This document shows, one piece after another, positions 11,065-21,037 of a DNA stretch of 60,000 bases. This DNA comes from Tubulanus polymorphus (lineage: Eukaryota; Nemertea; Palaeonemertea; Tubulaniformes; Tubulanidae), in NCBI RefSeq assembly GCF_964204645.1, contig NC_134031.1, forward strand, positions 11,634,501-11,694,500. Reading direction: 5' to 3'. Each line of letters begins with the position of its first letter. Position 1 is the first letter of the stretch. The translations under genes were made by a program, and so were the position numbers. The notes below the pieces were generated by a model that was not told the DNA's origin, did no database searches, and saw nothing but the letters and a program-made list of their open reading frames with translations.

Positions 11065-14000
11065 TCAGTCCCAACCCATGCGTTTGGGTGGGCGAATAGG
11101 ACGCCCAGTTCTCGTTTGGTACGGTTGACAGTTGAGATTTGGATCGTCGCTAGGTGAAACATCGTTGCCTCGAGAAAAGACATCATTAGTTACGAGATAC
11201 TCTTTTAATCGGTCACTATGGACGCATTTCTCCTTCCCGGAGGGAAGCCTGACACGAAAAATTACATCGTTAAAATTCTCAAGTATGGTACATGGCCCAG
11301 ACCATAAGCATGATAGCTTTTTCGTTCTACCCGGCATTGTGGAAGGGGTATACAGCCAGACTCTAGAATCTATCGCAAATATGTGTGGTTTAGATTTGAC
11401 ATTGTATTGTGTTTTGTTTCTTTCAGCTCGCTTATGAGTTTGTATGCGGACCTCGTGAAAAGACTCTGATAACCGGTGCTTCATTTCAATAACGTATTGA
11501 CTGCTGAGGACTGGAATTTCGCAGCGAGGACCACCTGTGATAACGTCAATGGGTAGGTCAATTTCGCGACCCAACATCAATCGGTTTGGGCTAAACCCAG
11601 TTGCATCGTGTATCGTCGCCCTGTACGCCATGGTGACGTATGGTAAGTGTTGGTCCCAGTCCATCTGGTTTTCTTCAACCTTAATAGACAGACACATTAA
11701 CAATGTTCGGTTATAACGTTCGATCATTCCATTCGATTGGGGACGAAATGCGGTACTTCTGGTTTTATGGATTTGAAGGAGTTCACACACTTCCGCCATC
11801 AATTTGGACTGGAAGTTTCGACCTTGGTCCGAATGTATGATTCTGGGGACGCCAAATCGAGTAATAAACTCGTCTACGAGTATCCGGGCGCAAGTTACTG
11901 CTTCTTGGTTCGGAATTGCGTATGCTTCGATCCACTTCGTAAAATAGTCACCAATAACTAATATATAGATGTTTCCATCATATGTTTCAGGTAATGGACC
12001 CAATATATCCATCGATACTCTCTCCATAGGTTGGCCTACCAGATAGTTGTTCATGGGTGCTTTTAATCTACTGGAGGACTTCTTTGAAGCGCACTTATCA
12101 CACCCTCTACAGAAACACTTTACGTCATCACCGATACCGTGCCAAAAAAAACGATCGTGAACTAAAAAGAGGGTCTTTTTGACACCAAAGTGACCTCCGA
12201 CTGCGGATGAATGAATATGGTCGAGGACTTGCTTCCTAAACTTTTCAGGTAAGATTAATAGAGTTGAGTCCGGGTAACCTTCTCTTCTCTTTATAATGTG
12301 TAAGAGCCCCTCAATCATTTTCAGATCATTCCAGTGGGTCCAATAAAATTTGCAGGCAACACCTTGTGAGGAAACTTGATGCCATCCGGGGCGTTCATCA
12401 TCTCGGATGTGAGCAAGGACCCATTTCAAGTCTCTTTCTTTCCCCTGTTCTAGTTTCATATTCTCGAGTGACCACTCTGACGACGGTAAGAACTCGCTGT
12501 AGGAATACGGCTTGTCGTTGTGAATTGTCATTTTCTTAACTGCTCGTTTCCTCACAGATATTGGTGTTTGTTTTTCAGAACAGATTCCTTCAATCCTCTC
12601 GCACTGACGACAGGGCATGCGCGATAGAGCATCAGCGTTACCATGGCTTCGACCCGGTCGGTGTACGATGTCGAACTGGTATGCACTCAGTAGAGATATC
12701 CAGCGAGCTACTTGGCCTTCTGGTTCTTTAAACGACATCAGCCACCTCAAGGATGAATGGTCAGTCCGGATTGTGAATTTCTTGTCGGCAAGGTAATATT
12801 TGAACTGTTTTACAAAGGCGACGACAGCTAAAAGCTCCCTGCGGGTCACGCAATAATTCCTCTCGGCTTTCGTTAAACAACGGCTAGCACAGGCGATAAT
12901 TCTCTCCTTTCCCTCTTGAACTTGACTGACGACACCTCCAATTGCGAATGCTGACGCATCAGTGTCCAGGATAAACGGTAACCTTGGATCGGGAAATGCC
13001 AGAACTGGTGAGTGAGTCAAAATTGACTTCAGCTCACGGAAAGCTTCTTCGCATTGGGCATCCCATCTGAATTCCCTCCCCTTTTCCGTCAGCCGATGAA
13101 GAGGTTTTGCAGTTTCAGCGAACCCTTGGCAAAACGACCGATAGTATGATGCTAAACCAAGGAAAGATCGAGTCTCTGTGACGTTTTTAGGAGTGGGCCA
13201 ATTCTGGATTATTTCGATTTTGCTTTCTGAACATGATATACCATCAGCGGAGATATGGTGTCCAAGAAAATTGACTGACGTTCTAAACAGCTCACATTTC
13301 TTAGGTTTTAGTTTTAGGCCAGCCTGTCGCAGACGGTTGAAGACAGTACGTAGGTTGGTCATCATCCCAAGGAAACTACCAGCATGAACAATAACGTCGT
13401 CCAGGTAAACCAGAGCAATTTCTGGGATAAGACTTCTGAATACCTTTTCCATTAGCCTTTGAAACGTGGCACCACTATTCTTCAAGCCCATGGGCATCTT
13501 ACGGAATTGGTATAGGCCTTTCCCGCCCACAACAAAAGCTGTCTTTTCCTTAGAGTTTTCGTGTACCTTCACCTGCCAGTATCCCGATGCTAGATCAAGG
13601 GTGCTGAGGTACTTCACGTCAGCCAGTGATCTGATAGTGTCGTTGATAATAGGTAAAGGATAACTATCTGCCTTGGTTACAGCATTAACATCACGATAAT
13701 CTAAACACAGTCGAATAGTGTTATCCGGCTTACGAACCACGACAATACTGCTGCACCACGGACTATCAGATTCTTCAATCACGCGTGCTTTCAGCATGTC
13801 ATCGACTAACTTATTGACTTCTTCTTGTGTTGCTAGGGGCAACCGCCGAAAGCGTTGTTTTGTCGGAACAGCGTTACCTACGTCGATGACGTGTGAAGTC
13901 TCTGAGGCCTCTCCAAGATCTAAATTAGAGGAGGCGAAAACGTCCGAAAATTCAGATAGTAGTTGTTTCACATCGTGACATTCATCAGTGGACAGACCTT

Positions 14001-14901
14001 CGCAACTCCGGTGGTACAAATCTTGTAGAAATTCAGGTAATTGGTCGTTTGAATTCGACGTTTTCGATGTACTAGTTTCAGTATATATTTTAGAAATTTG
14101 TCCGATTACCCCTAGGGGTGTCCCTTTATGAATGATCTTCGGATGCGAGCTAAGGTTCACCATACGAACAGGAATATGACTACTATTTATATTAACGACC
14201 TCTTTAGCGACGAGTACTTCTGGCCCTAGCCTCCAGTTGTTGCTAGATTCTATTAAACCCCATTGTCCAGGTGGTAACGCCGTCTTTACATGACCCGATA
14301 CCACAACTTCAGAATTCGGAGGTAAGACTAATTTCTCATAGTTACGAACGTAGGTAGAGTTCTGTTCGAGATGGCCCGTCGGATTAGAAAAAGCTTGATT
14401 CCCCCGGCATGTCACAGTGCCGGTACCCGGGTGGATATGGCAGTCATATGCGACAAGAAAATCCATTCCTAGAATAGCATCATCTGTGATGTCAGCGACT
14501 ATCACGTCCCACATTATGTTAGAAGAAAAGAGACCCAACGGAACTCTAGCTGTCCCTGCGACATCCAGGGAGCTATTATCAGCAGTATATAAATTATACT
14601 TTGTGTCCCTCAAGGTGAGTTTCTTCTTTTCGCTGATTTCAGAAAATAATTTCTTACTCCACACTGTGAAGTGTGCGCCCGTATCTACTAAATACTTCGT
14701 GTCACGGCCGAGAATTCTTGCAGACAGATGTATAGATTCAGGTAAAGCATTCTCATATGAAAGAACCTTGATCTTTCCTGGCTGATTAAATTTGATAGGT
14801 AGGTGAGGATGTGTCTGTCCGGGTGTTACCCCTTCCCTCTCAGGAGTAACGGTATCTAGTTTCCCTGCTTCTTTGTGTAACTCGGCTTGGATTGTTCCCA
14901 T
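11065..14901 (-). CDS. pol: Gypsy Pol polyprotein (protease, RT, RNase H, integrase)
   Basis: One uninterrupted 1278-residue frame. In order: an aspartic protease with DTGA at about residue 73; reverse transcriptase with the YLDD active site near 499; RNase H with LDTDAS near 645 and a TDHSSLRW segment near 715; the integrase H-H-C-C zinc finger at about 900-935; and the D-D-35-E core with Asp near 985, Asp near 1024 in HSDQG, and Glu near 1059 in MIERYN. A basic tail with GRPIRPPKR ends it. This domain order (RT and RNase H before integrase) is typical of Ty3/Gypsy. It overlaps the 3' end of gag by 46 bases in another frame, so Pol is probably made by ribosomal frameshifting. All catalytic residues I can check are present, so it looks enzymatically competent. 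Confidence 0.95.
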   Translation of the reverse strand: MGTIQAELHKEAGKLDTVTPEREGVTPGQTHPHLPIKFNQPGKIKVLSYENALPESIHLSARILGRDTKYLVDTGAHFTVWSKKLFSEISEKKKLTLRDTKYNLYTADNSSLDVAGTARVPLGLFSSNIMWDVIVADITDDAILGMDFLVAYDCHIHPGTGTVTCRGNQAFSNPTGHLEQNSTYVRNYEKLVLPPNSEVVVSGHVKTALPPGQWGLIESSNNWRLGPEVLVAKEVVNINSSHIPVRMVNLSSHPKIIHKGTPLGVIGQISKIYTETSTSKTSNSNDQLPEFLQDLYHRSCEGLSTDECHDVKQLLSEFSDVFASSNLDLGEASETSHVIDVGNAVPTKQRFRRLPLATQEEVNKLVDDMLKARVIEESDSPWCSSIVVVRKPDNTIRLCLDYRDVNAVTKADSYPLPIINDTIRSLADVKYLSTLDLASGYWQVKVHENSKEKTAFVVGGKGLYQFRKMPMGLKNSGATFQRLMEKVFRSLIPEIALVYLDDVIVHAGSFLGMMTNLRTVFNRLRQAGLKLKPKKCELFRTSVNFLGHHISADGISCSESKIEIIQNWPTPKNVTETRSFLGLASYYRSFCQGFAETAKPLHRLTEKGREFRWDAQCEEAFRELKSILTHSPVLAFPDPRLPFILDTDASAFAIGGVVSQVQEGKERIIACASRCLTKAERNYCVTRRELLAVVAFVKQFKYYLADKKFTIRTDHSSLRWLMSFKEPEGQVARWISLLSAYQFDIVHRPGRSHGNADALSRMPCRQCERIEGICSEKQTPISVRKRAVKKMTIHNDKPYSYSEFLPSSEWSLENMKLEQGKERDLKWVLAHIRDDERPGWHQVSSQGVACKFYWTHWNDLKMIEGLLHIIKRREGYPDSTLLILPEKFRKQVLDHIHSSAVGGHFGVKKTLFLVHDRFFWHGIGDDVKCFCRGCDKCASKKSSSRLKAPMNNYLVGQPMERVSMDILGPLPETYDGNIYILVIGDYFTKWIEAYAIPNQEAVTCARILVDEFITRFGVPRIIHSDQGRNFQSKLMAEVCELLQIHKTRSTAFRPQSNGMIERYNRTLLMCLSIKVEENQMDWDQHLPYVTMAYRATIHDATGFSPNRLMLGREIDLPIDVITGGPRCEIPVLSSQYVIEMKHRLSESFHEVRIQTHKRAERNKTQYNVKSKPHIFAIDSRVWLYTPSTMPGRTKKLSCLWSGPCTILENFNDVIFRVRLPSGKEKCVHSDRLKEYLVTNDVFSRGNDVSPSDDPNLNCQPYQTRTGRPIRPPKRMGWD

Positions 14902-15905
14902 GGTCTATTGGGAGATTGTCTTCGACCTCCGAGGTGGGGACAATTGACTCGGATGTGGCCCTGTTGGTCGCAGTTAAAACATCTTCGATTTTCTGCAGAG
15001 GTTGGGTTCTGAGTTTTAATAGCCCGGACGTCAGCGGCCAACCGGGTAACAGCATCCGTCAGTTGTTGGATAGCCCTGGAATCATCAGAGTTCGCGACAG
15101 GCGTGGAGGTGACCGCGTTTATTTGCGACCTGACGTTCTCATGGTGTCGATTATTTTCCATCGCGTGTATGCTCTCTAATTCGAGCGCATAATTTACCAG
15201 TGCATCATATGAGCATGTATCCTTCTGATACATCAGAACCCGAGTCTCGACTTCTGGAAGGGCCTCGATAAAATGGTTCCGACAGAGGCGTTCCCTCTGT
15301 TTTGGGGTCAAGTCCGGATAGGCTAATCTTCCCATAGAAATGATCGTCTGACCAAGTTCCCTCAGCGACTCGCCTCGTTTACGTCGACGAGATCGTAATT
15401 CTGCAAGATGAATTTCTGCTCTATGGCTTGGTCCGAATCTACTCTCCAGAGCTGCACATAATTGAAAATAATTAGTTATTTTATCCCCCATCAGATTGCA
15501 AGCTAATTGTCTGGCAGCACCACGTAGATGAGAAAACAGCATATCAGCTTTAGTTGGCGAGTCCCATCCATTCAGACGAGACACTGTCTCGAACGTTAAA
15601 AAGTAATCATTCCACGGTTCATCACCATTGTAACACTCAGGTTTTATTTTGCAGGTCAAAATACGGGACACTTGACCCGAAACATCAGTGTGGGAAGATC
15701 GAGACCTGTTCACTTCAACAGGTCGAGGAAACTCATCAACGACTGGAGCATCAGCGGGTCTAGGGGCCCCGGCATCAGGATAGTCTCCAGAACTTCGGTT
15801 TACGAGCTCAGCAGGCAACAAAGCTCTGTCTCCTAGGACCAAACTCTCGGAGCTACGACTCCGCGTCACACTTCGAGACATCCCTCGAGTTTCACGACGA
15901 CTCAT
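14856..15905 (-). CDS. gag: Gypsy Gag with CCHC zinc knuckle
   Basis: A 349-residue frame without interruption, starting about 220 bases inside the right arm. The N-terminal third is rich in Arg and Ser. The middle part has the helical, Trp-containing pattern of retrotransposon capsid domains (NDYFLTFE, then LRGAARQLA). A zinc knuckle CFNCDQQGHIRVNC lies near residue 310, followed by a basic tail. Gag would coat the element RNA in cytoplasmic particles. The 3' end overlaps pol, consistent with a Gag-Pol frameshift. There is no sign of decay. Confidence 0.92.
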   Translation of the reverse strand: MSRRETRGMSRSVTRSRSSESLVLGDRALLPAELVNRSSGDYPDAGAPRPADAPVVDEFPRPVEVNRSRSSHTDVSGQVSRILTCKIKPECYNGDEPWNDYFLTFETVSRLNGWDSPTKADMLFSHLRGAARQLACNLMGDKITNYFQLCAALESRFGPSHRAEIHLAELRSRRRKRGESLRELGQTIISMGRLAYPDLTPKQRERLCRNHFIEALPEVETRVLMYQKDTCSYDALVNYALELESIHAMENNRHHENVRSQINAVTSTPVANSDDSRAIQQLTDAVTRLAADVRAIKTQNPTSAENRRCFNCDQQGHIRVNCPHLGGRRQSPNRPWEQSKPSYTKKQGN

Positions 15906-16127
15906 AATTGCGTTAATAGTATTTCTGGACTATACGAAAACCTATCGTATTAGATAAGAGAAACTAGAGTCATTTCACGCGTCACGCAATTTGTATGTAT
16001 TTTAGTATAACTAACTAATGCGCCTAATGTTTAAGTGTTATTATATATGGTAATCACTGTCATGGGAAGGGTAAGAGAACCAAAAAAAAATAGTGAATTA
16101 AAAAAAAAAAGTCTCTGAAAGCAATCC

Positions 16128-16145
16128 ATCCCACCGCTGCCACCA
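16128..16145 (-). promoter_or_regulatory. tRNA-Leu primer-binding site
   Basis: On the minus strand TGGTGGCAGCGGTGGGAT lies three bases inside the TACA end of the right arm. It is complementary to the 3' end of an animal leucine tRNA whose acceptor end I recall as ATCCCACCGCTGCCA plus CCA. Minus-strand DNA synthesis would start here. It fixes the right arm as the 5' LTR and the element as minus-strand. Confidence 0.75.
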
Positions 16146-16924
16146 ATTTGTAGCCGGTACGCGTCCGCGATTTAGTGTCATCCTCTGGTAGCGACCGATA
16201 GGTGTCGTGATCTTCAGGTCTCTTCAATAAGCGTGGCTACAGGGTCCGCCTTGGTCCTGTAGTCCCGGGGAGTGGAACTACAAAGGGGAAATCCTCAGAA
16301 AGTTTCCGCCGAAGGGATGGACAGCTTCAGAGACAAAAAGTTATAGTTCGTAAAAAAGGAATAGGAGAGGAGGAAGCGAGTGTCAGGGGTAAGTCTTAGC
16401 TATTGACCTAATTACACGGACCAGACAGGACAGGTGTCCGCCATGAGGTCTATCGAGTCAGGGCCCTTGACTCGATGTCGGAACCTCACAGTCACCCGAG
16501 CTCCGGCGCATCTTTTCCTCAGGTCCTCACGGTGTAACATCATATCGAGTGCCTCCCTGCACGATCTCCTCGTCCTGGCGTAGTATCTTGCCCCCATCTA
16601 TGTGTCTAAAGACACCCCGACACTCGCCACTTCATTAAGAATAAGATTTATAAACCTGGCCTCAAGAAAGTGGATCCTACTTCGTCCAGAAGCCACCCCC
16701 CACGACAGTGATAAGTCTTGTATTGAATAATATAGAAAATTATTATTTCAGAAACGAATAACTACTGTATAATTTATATACATATTTACATATTGCACGT
16801 GAAGTTTTTATCACAATAATTGAATTGTACACCTCATTCAAATAAAAAAAAAGGTTAAATAAATTGTTTCAAAATAAATCATAATCTATCTAGTTATAAT
16901 TATTTATAATCTATAAAAGGGCTA
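16145..16924 (-). repeat. Right LTR-like arm (5' LTR of the Gypsy element)
   Basis: Read on the minus strand it starts TAGCCCTTTTATAG and ends GGCTACA, followed by AAT and the primer-binding site. It is correctly oriented for a 5' LTR of the minus-strand element. It matches the left arm in inverted orientation and may lack roughly its first ten bases (TGAGATTATT in the left copy). Confidence 0.9.
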
Positions 16925-17239
16925 GTGCAAGGATCTCTCCTTCCTTGCAAAAATCCACGATATGTGACTCAATGGTCGCTAAATTTAGGCCCACGAAGAC
17001 CCAAAATAATGCTCATGGCATAAAAGTAAAAAGGTAAAAGGAAAAAGCCGCCAGGTTGACTATTCCCGATGGATTAAAAATAGGTACATATCGTCGAGTT
17101 GACTAACGTCAGAGCCCGGCCTGACCTGGGTTGCCCCAGGCCAGGAGAGCGCGTGTTATTGTTTACCTCAAATCAATGTGGGTCGAGACGAGAGTGACGT
17201 TTGCGCGCGCTGACCCATTTTTATAGATTCCGCGCAGTG

Positions 17240-17269
17240 TGACGTCACCGTGCATGGAGGATGACGTCA
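17240..17269 (+). promoter_or_regulatory. Candidate promoter with two CRE/ATF palindromes
   Basis: Two perfect TGACGTCA sites lie at 17240-17247 and 17262-17269, 22 bp apart, about two helical turns. They sit in a locally CpG-rich stretch (about 17100-17310) that contrasts with the AT-rich surroundings, and ATGGCCGCC follows at about 17285, resembling a YY1-type initiator element. The spliced plus-strand gene begins downstream. CREB/ATF binding is inferred from the motif alone. Confidence 0.6.
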
Positions 17270-18218
17270 CACAGCACAAAAAACATGGCCGCCGCGCAAA
17301 AGCTCCGAGTTTAAAAGTTTAGACGACTGTACAAATAGTAAATCGGGATCTTACATAGTAAAATAAGGTGAGAGCGAAAAGTGATCAACCTAAAGTTTTG
17401 ATTGTTAAAAGCTGAAATTAATTATACTACTATATGCAGAGAAAATGAGGTGCACAGAATGTGAAATGAAAGGGGCGAGCTAATTATCGGAAGCGGAAAA
17501 ACAAACTATACATTAACGACAACATTTTAAACTATTTAACAGGAATTTCCGCTACAAGTGGTTCTGTTTGCGTATGCCTTGCTTGTGGTATCATAAAGGT
17601 AAAAGTCTTTCACGCCACTTTTCGACAAGGTCAATTGGACACTACTTAGACATTTTCCATGCCCTGTAGCTTATTCATGGTGTGTGTCATTTGAAATTCA
17701 TGATGGACTTCATGATGGTATACTTCGGATAGGACTTTGTTTTGTCACACAGGTGTTTTATCAGTCAATTTTCATACACAATTGGTCAGTCATCACAGCA
17801 TTGGATATTATATTTGTCAGATTGTCAAGCATTTCACCAAGTGAACATAAGTCCACGGACCCCAGTTTATCATCCCTTAGCCAAGCAACCGCATCATGAA
17901 AGTTAATTTATATTCTGTTACTGTGAAAATAAGTACATCATGTATTTTGACGTGAGAGAGGTCGACTATCCAATTCTCATAAATGATTGCATAGAACAGT
18001 GACCTCGGATCATAGGTGACATCTGATTACCCCTCAGAGTATATGTGAACCTGGTTAAAACTGGTTTTGATGATCTAGAGCGGAGTGGAATCTCATTGCA
18101 TGGCTTGATATCAGAAAGTTTGTCACAAGAAACAGTATCAAATGAAAATAATATAGAAATATATCTGAAAAGTCAGAATGAAAATTGTTTATCACAATCT
18201 TGCAAATATAAATTTCAG

Positions 18219-18290
18219 ATGGATTGGAGTCACTAATAATTGAAAACGTTTCACAGCAAGGAGGTGAAATAGGTGTCGGTCTCTTTGAAG
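18219..18290 (+). CDS. Candidate short exon of the DUF7869-type gene
   Basis: A 72-base exon between TTTCAG and GTAGGG. It is open in the frame that joins a phase-1 upstream exon and it ends in phase 1. The same phase-1 pattern is seen at 19773-19829 and 21038-21121, so these may be stackable or alternative exons encoding an acidic, Ser-rich N-terminal region. A longer open stretch just upstream (18045-18218) may belong to another isoform. The first coding exon was not found. Confidence 0.4.
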
Positions 18291-18501
18291 GTAGGGGTAC
18301 GATAAACTGAAGTGTAATTTATAGGATCTTATGAACCCTTTAAGTTAATTAATTAGGGCTAAAAAGATACCTTGTTTCTCATCACTACCCATGTCTCAAT
18401 TTTTATGTAAACAATTATAGGCTAAATGATAACGAAATTGCCCAGGATTGTAGAGTGACCTGAAAATTCAATAGTATAGATAAAATCTGAACTGCATGAA
18501 T

Positions 18502-19335
18502 GGCTGGTGTCGACAAGCCACTCAATGCCTACCGATGCAACTGGGTTTATCGCCGAATAGCGGCCTACAAGAGGCCGCCAGTTGCTGCTCTATCGGTTCG
18601 ACATAAATCGGCTTGCGACGGCAACCCGACGCCTACAGACTCGTCGCAAACCGTATCCGGCTAGTTGCTCATGTTCTACTCCAGCCTATGGCAGGCGGGC
18701 AGTTGCTTTCGATCGCAACCGACATAAGCTCATTTACGACGCGATGGAACTGAGCGCATGAATTCCAGCCAATCAGAGACCGAATATGTACAGTGCAAAT
18801 TTTGACTGCTAGTTAGCGTTGTATTGTATGTGAAATATACGCACGGAGTGAAGGATAAATGACTAATTTACGGCTAATTCGAGCAACCTTTTTCGATAAG
18901 TCAGGTCTCGGGTCATTATACTTAAGTTTCTTCTGGTTAAGAAATCGCTGAACGATCAATTTTGACAGCATTTGCCCTTTAAGTAATTTCAAAGGCAAAC
19001 CAAACCTTCAGCACGGCAAATGACTGGACCGGCGATCTAGAAATGAAATTGGTAGAATTACCGTGTGGGCGGCCATCTTTATATGATGTCGCTAGCACAT
19101 TGTATTCAAAACAAAATCAGAAAGATAAGATCTTAAAGAAATAGCTTTTCAACTAGAAACATATTTCCCTATAATTCAAAATAATATAAATTTATTCTTT
19201 AAATGTTTATCGCGTGACCATCTGAGCCATCAGTTGCTGCGAATCGGAGCGCAGTCGACATAAGCTGGGCTGCGATTGCTGGTGCTCTCAGTCGAGTCGA
19301 TAGGTGTCGCGTTGCTTGTCGACATAAGTCAGCCT
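18502..19335. mobile_element. MITE-like element inside an intron, about 834 bp
   Basis: The left end GGCTGG..TGTCGACAAGC is mirrored by GCTTGTCGACATAAGTCAGCC at the right end, an imperfect inverted repeat. Both ends are GC-rich and carry several copies of a CAGTTGCT...CGACATAA word (near 18589, 18700, 19230 and 19305), while the middle is AT-rich. Subterminal repeated words are usual transposase-binding sites. No coding capacity and no clear target duplication are seen. Confidence 0.55.
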
Positions 19336-19599
19336 TTACCTTAATGTTTTATATTCAATAAGTATTTCATGTTTTCTGAGAGCAAGCTTGTGATTGTCTT
19401 ATAACAAACTTATTTTTTCTTAAAGATAATAGAAATAGTAATAAAAAACAAGGTATCTAGTTTTTTGGCCCAAATGATCAATGTTGATAAAAAACAATTT
19501 TCATTTTTTAATGAGTTCTAATTGAAATTTAAATATGAGTTGCAGTTCATTGCAGTAATGAGGAAAATTGCAAATGTTGTGTTATAAAATCATTTTTAG

Positions 19600-19676
19600 A
19601 AGATATGGGATCACTGCTAGTTGAAGAAAATTCACACAATCGTTCCTTGTATGATGAAGATATAGACCAAATGAAC
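19600..19676 (+). CDS. Possible exon, weakly supported
   Basis: An open stretch follows TTTTTAG, encodes mostly acidic and polar residues, and is followed by GTAGGT. Its 3' phase does not match the next candidate exon at 19773, so it may be alternative, non-coding or spurious. Confidence 0.25.
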
Positions 19677-19772
19677 GTAGGTTTACCCGAAAAGAAATAA
19701 GCATTTGTAAAATCAACGAAACATATGGACATCTAAAGCAAAATCATTCATTTAACACATGTGTTTTTTCAG

Positions 19773-19829
19773 AATCGAACGAGTTTGATTTGAGTACAAC
19801 CCTGAACGCTATAACTAGTGTCATCAAAG
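19773..19829 (+). CDS. Candidate short phase-1 exon of the DUF7869-type gene
   Basis: A 57-base exon between TTTTTTCAG and GTAAAT, open when read in phase 1 and ending in phase 1. That is compatible with 18219-18290 upstream and 21038-21121 downstream. It would add 19 residues of a polar N-terminal region. Confidence 0.4.
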
Positions 19830-21037
19830 GTAAATAGGCTTAATAGAATTAAATTTTCAGGGAATTCCTTTATAGATCAATTTTTAGCCCACTTTGAACA
19901 TATGTCCTACCCAGCCATGGGCAGCGGAACCGGGGCATTTGGGGCCTTATTGGCCGGACCAATATTTACTATTTAGTTCCGCACATTAAAAATGACTTAA
20001 GTTTAAAAAACATTACTCCTTTGAGTTTAATCCCCGCCCTGATAACCTCTCCACAAGCTGAATAAGAAGATGCATTTATTTAAGGCTTCATAACTTAAAA
20101 CTTAAATTTTGCCAGAACACAGGTCCCTATCCCTACACTGAATTTTGTAAGGGAAACGGAAATTCTACTTCTAAAATAGCTATACTTCTGTAAATACTCT
20201 ACTATTTCGTAGGGATTTTCAAAATAAAAAACTACCATTGATTTTATGGATAGTTTTTATTTGTGGAAAGGGCCATTTTCTCGTCGAATTAAAGCAAATT
20301 ATCTTGTAATCGAGGGGCACACCGCCCACCTATCCCACTGGTGGCCATGGGATAAGCCGTTTCCAACTGCTAAGCTTTCAGCCTCAAAAAATATTTCCAC
20401 TGTTTCCTTTGGTTGGACCAAATTATATAAGCTTCAGCCGCCCCTGTCAGCAGGCTGATTGCATTTACATTTACGAGGACATTTCATTGGGTTGTTTCGA
20501 TACCTGGTATATACATGTTTGTACTCTAGACACATCTAATACTGAAACTAGCCCGGTCACAATCAAGATGTCCGGTGAAGGCCATTTTTGTTAGCCAAAA
20601 TCAGCACTTCGTGCAAATTATGATGTTTTCAAGGGAAATTTTGAAGACCCCTCAATCATTTATCTTGATCTGTCATATATATTTGTATCCCTCAGAGCCC
20701 ATCATATGGTGGCTGATTCGGGCCACATTAAGAAAAAAATATAACACTCATAAAAAATATGAAAACCAGTCTTGTTTTAACGCCACGTTAAAACCAGTTT
20801 TTAGCCCACTTAGCCCAGTCCTAGGCAGGCTATTTCGTCTGCTGTTCGCATCTCTATGGATTGTCTTTATATTAGGTTTATACATGTATTTGAAGTTTTT
20901 GAGGGGAAATTTTGAAGAATAATTTTAATTAATTTTTTAGCATTTCAAGCCAACTCCCAAGTGGCCATGTTTTCCCAGGCCCCCTAGTTATTAAATGATA
21001 TCAAAAATGTATTTTGTGAAAATCTTTTGCCTTACAG
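19830..21037. other. Intron or non-coding DNA
   Basis: AT-rich stretch between two candidate exons. Open frames at 20246-20458 and 20575-20922 have no recognisable motif, and I regard them as chance. Confidence 0.5.

Larger units (their letters stand above)
10217..16924 (-). mobile_element. Ty3/Gypsy retrotransposon with inverted LTR-like arms
   Basis: Intact gag and pol lie on the minus strand between two 780-bp arms (10217-10996 and 16145-16924). The right arm has the orientation of a normal 5' LTR: read on the minus strand it ends in TACA and a tRNA primer site follows. The left arm is the same sequence in the opposite orientation, whereas a 3' LTR should be a direct copy. The arms match at every place I compared. 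AGTGC occurs next to both outer ends (left at 10203-10207), a weak candidate target duplication if the right arm lost about 10 bp at its tip. The intact ORFs show the element is young. How the inversion arose is unknown. Confidence 0.85.

Noticed and set aside
10217-16924. Inverted arms as sign of a DIRS-type element
   Set aside because: The pol gene has a DDE integrase and protease and no tyrosine recombinase, and there is a tRNA primer site, so it is Gypsy.
17444-17482. ATG with a CxxC start as first exon of the DUF7869-type gene
   Set aside because: The frame hits a stop after 12 codons and I found no splice donor that joins it in phase to a later exon.
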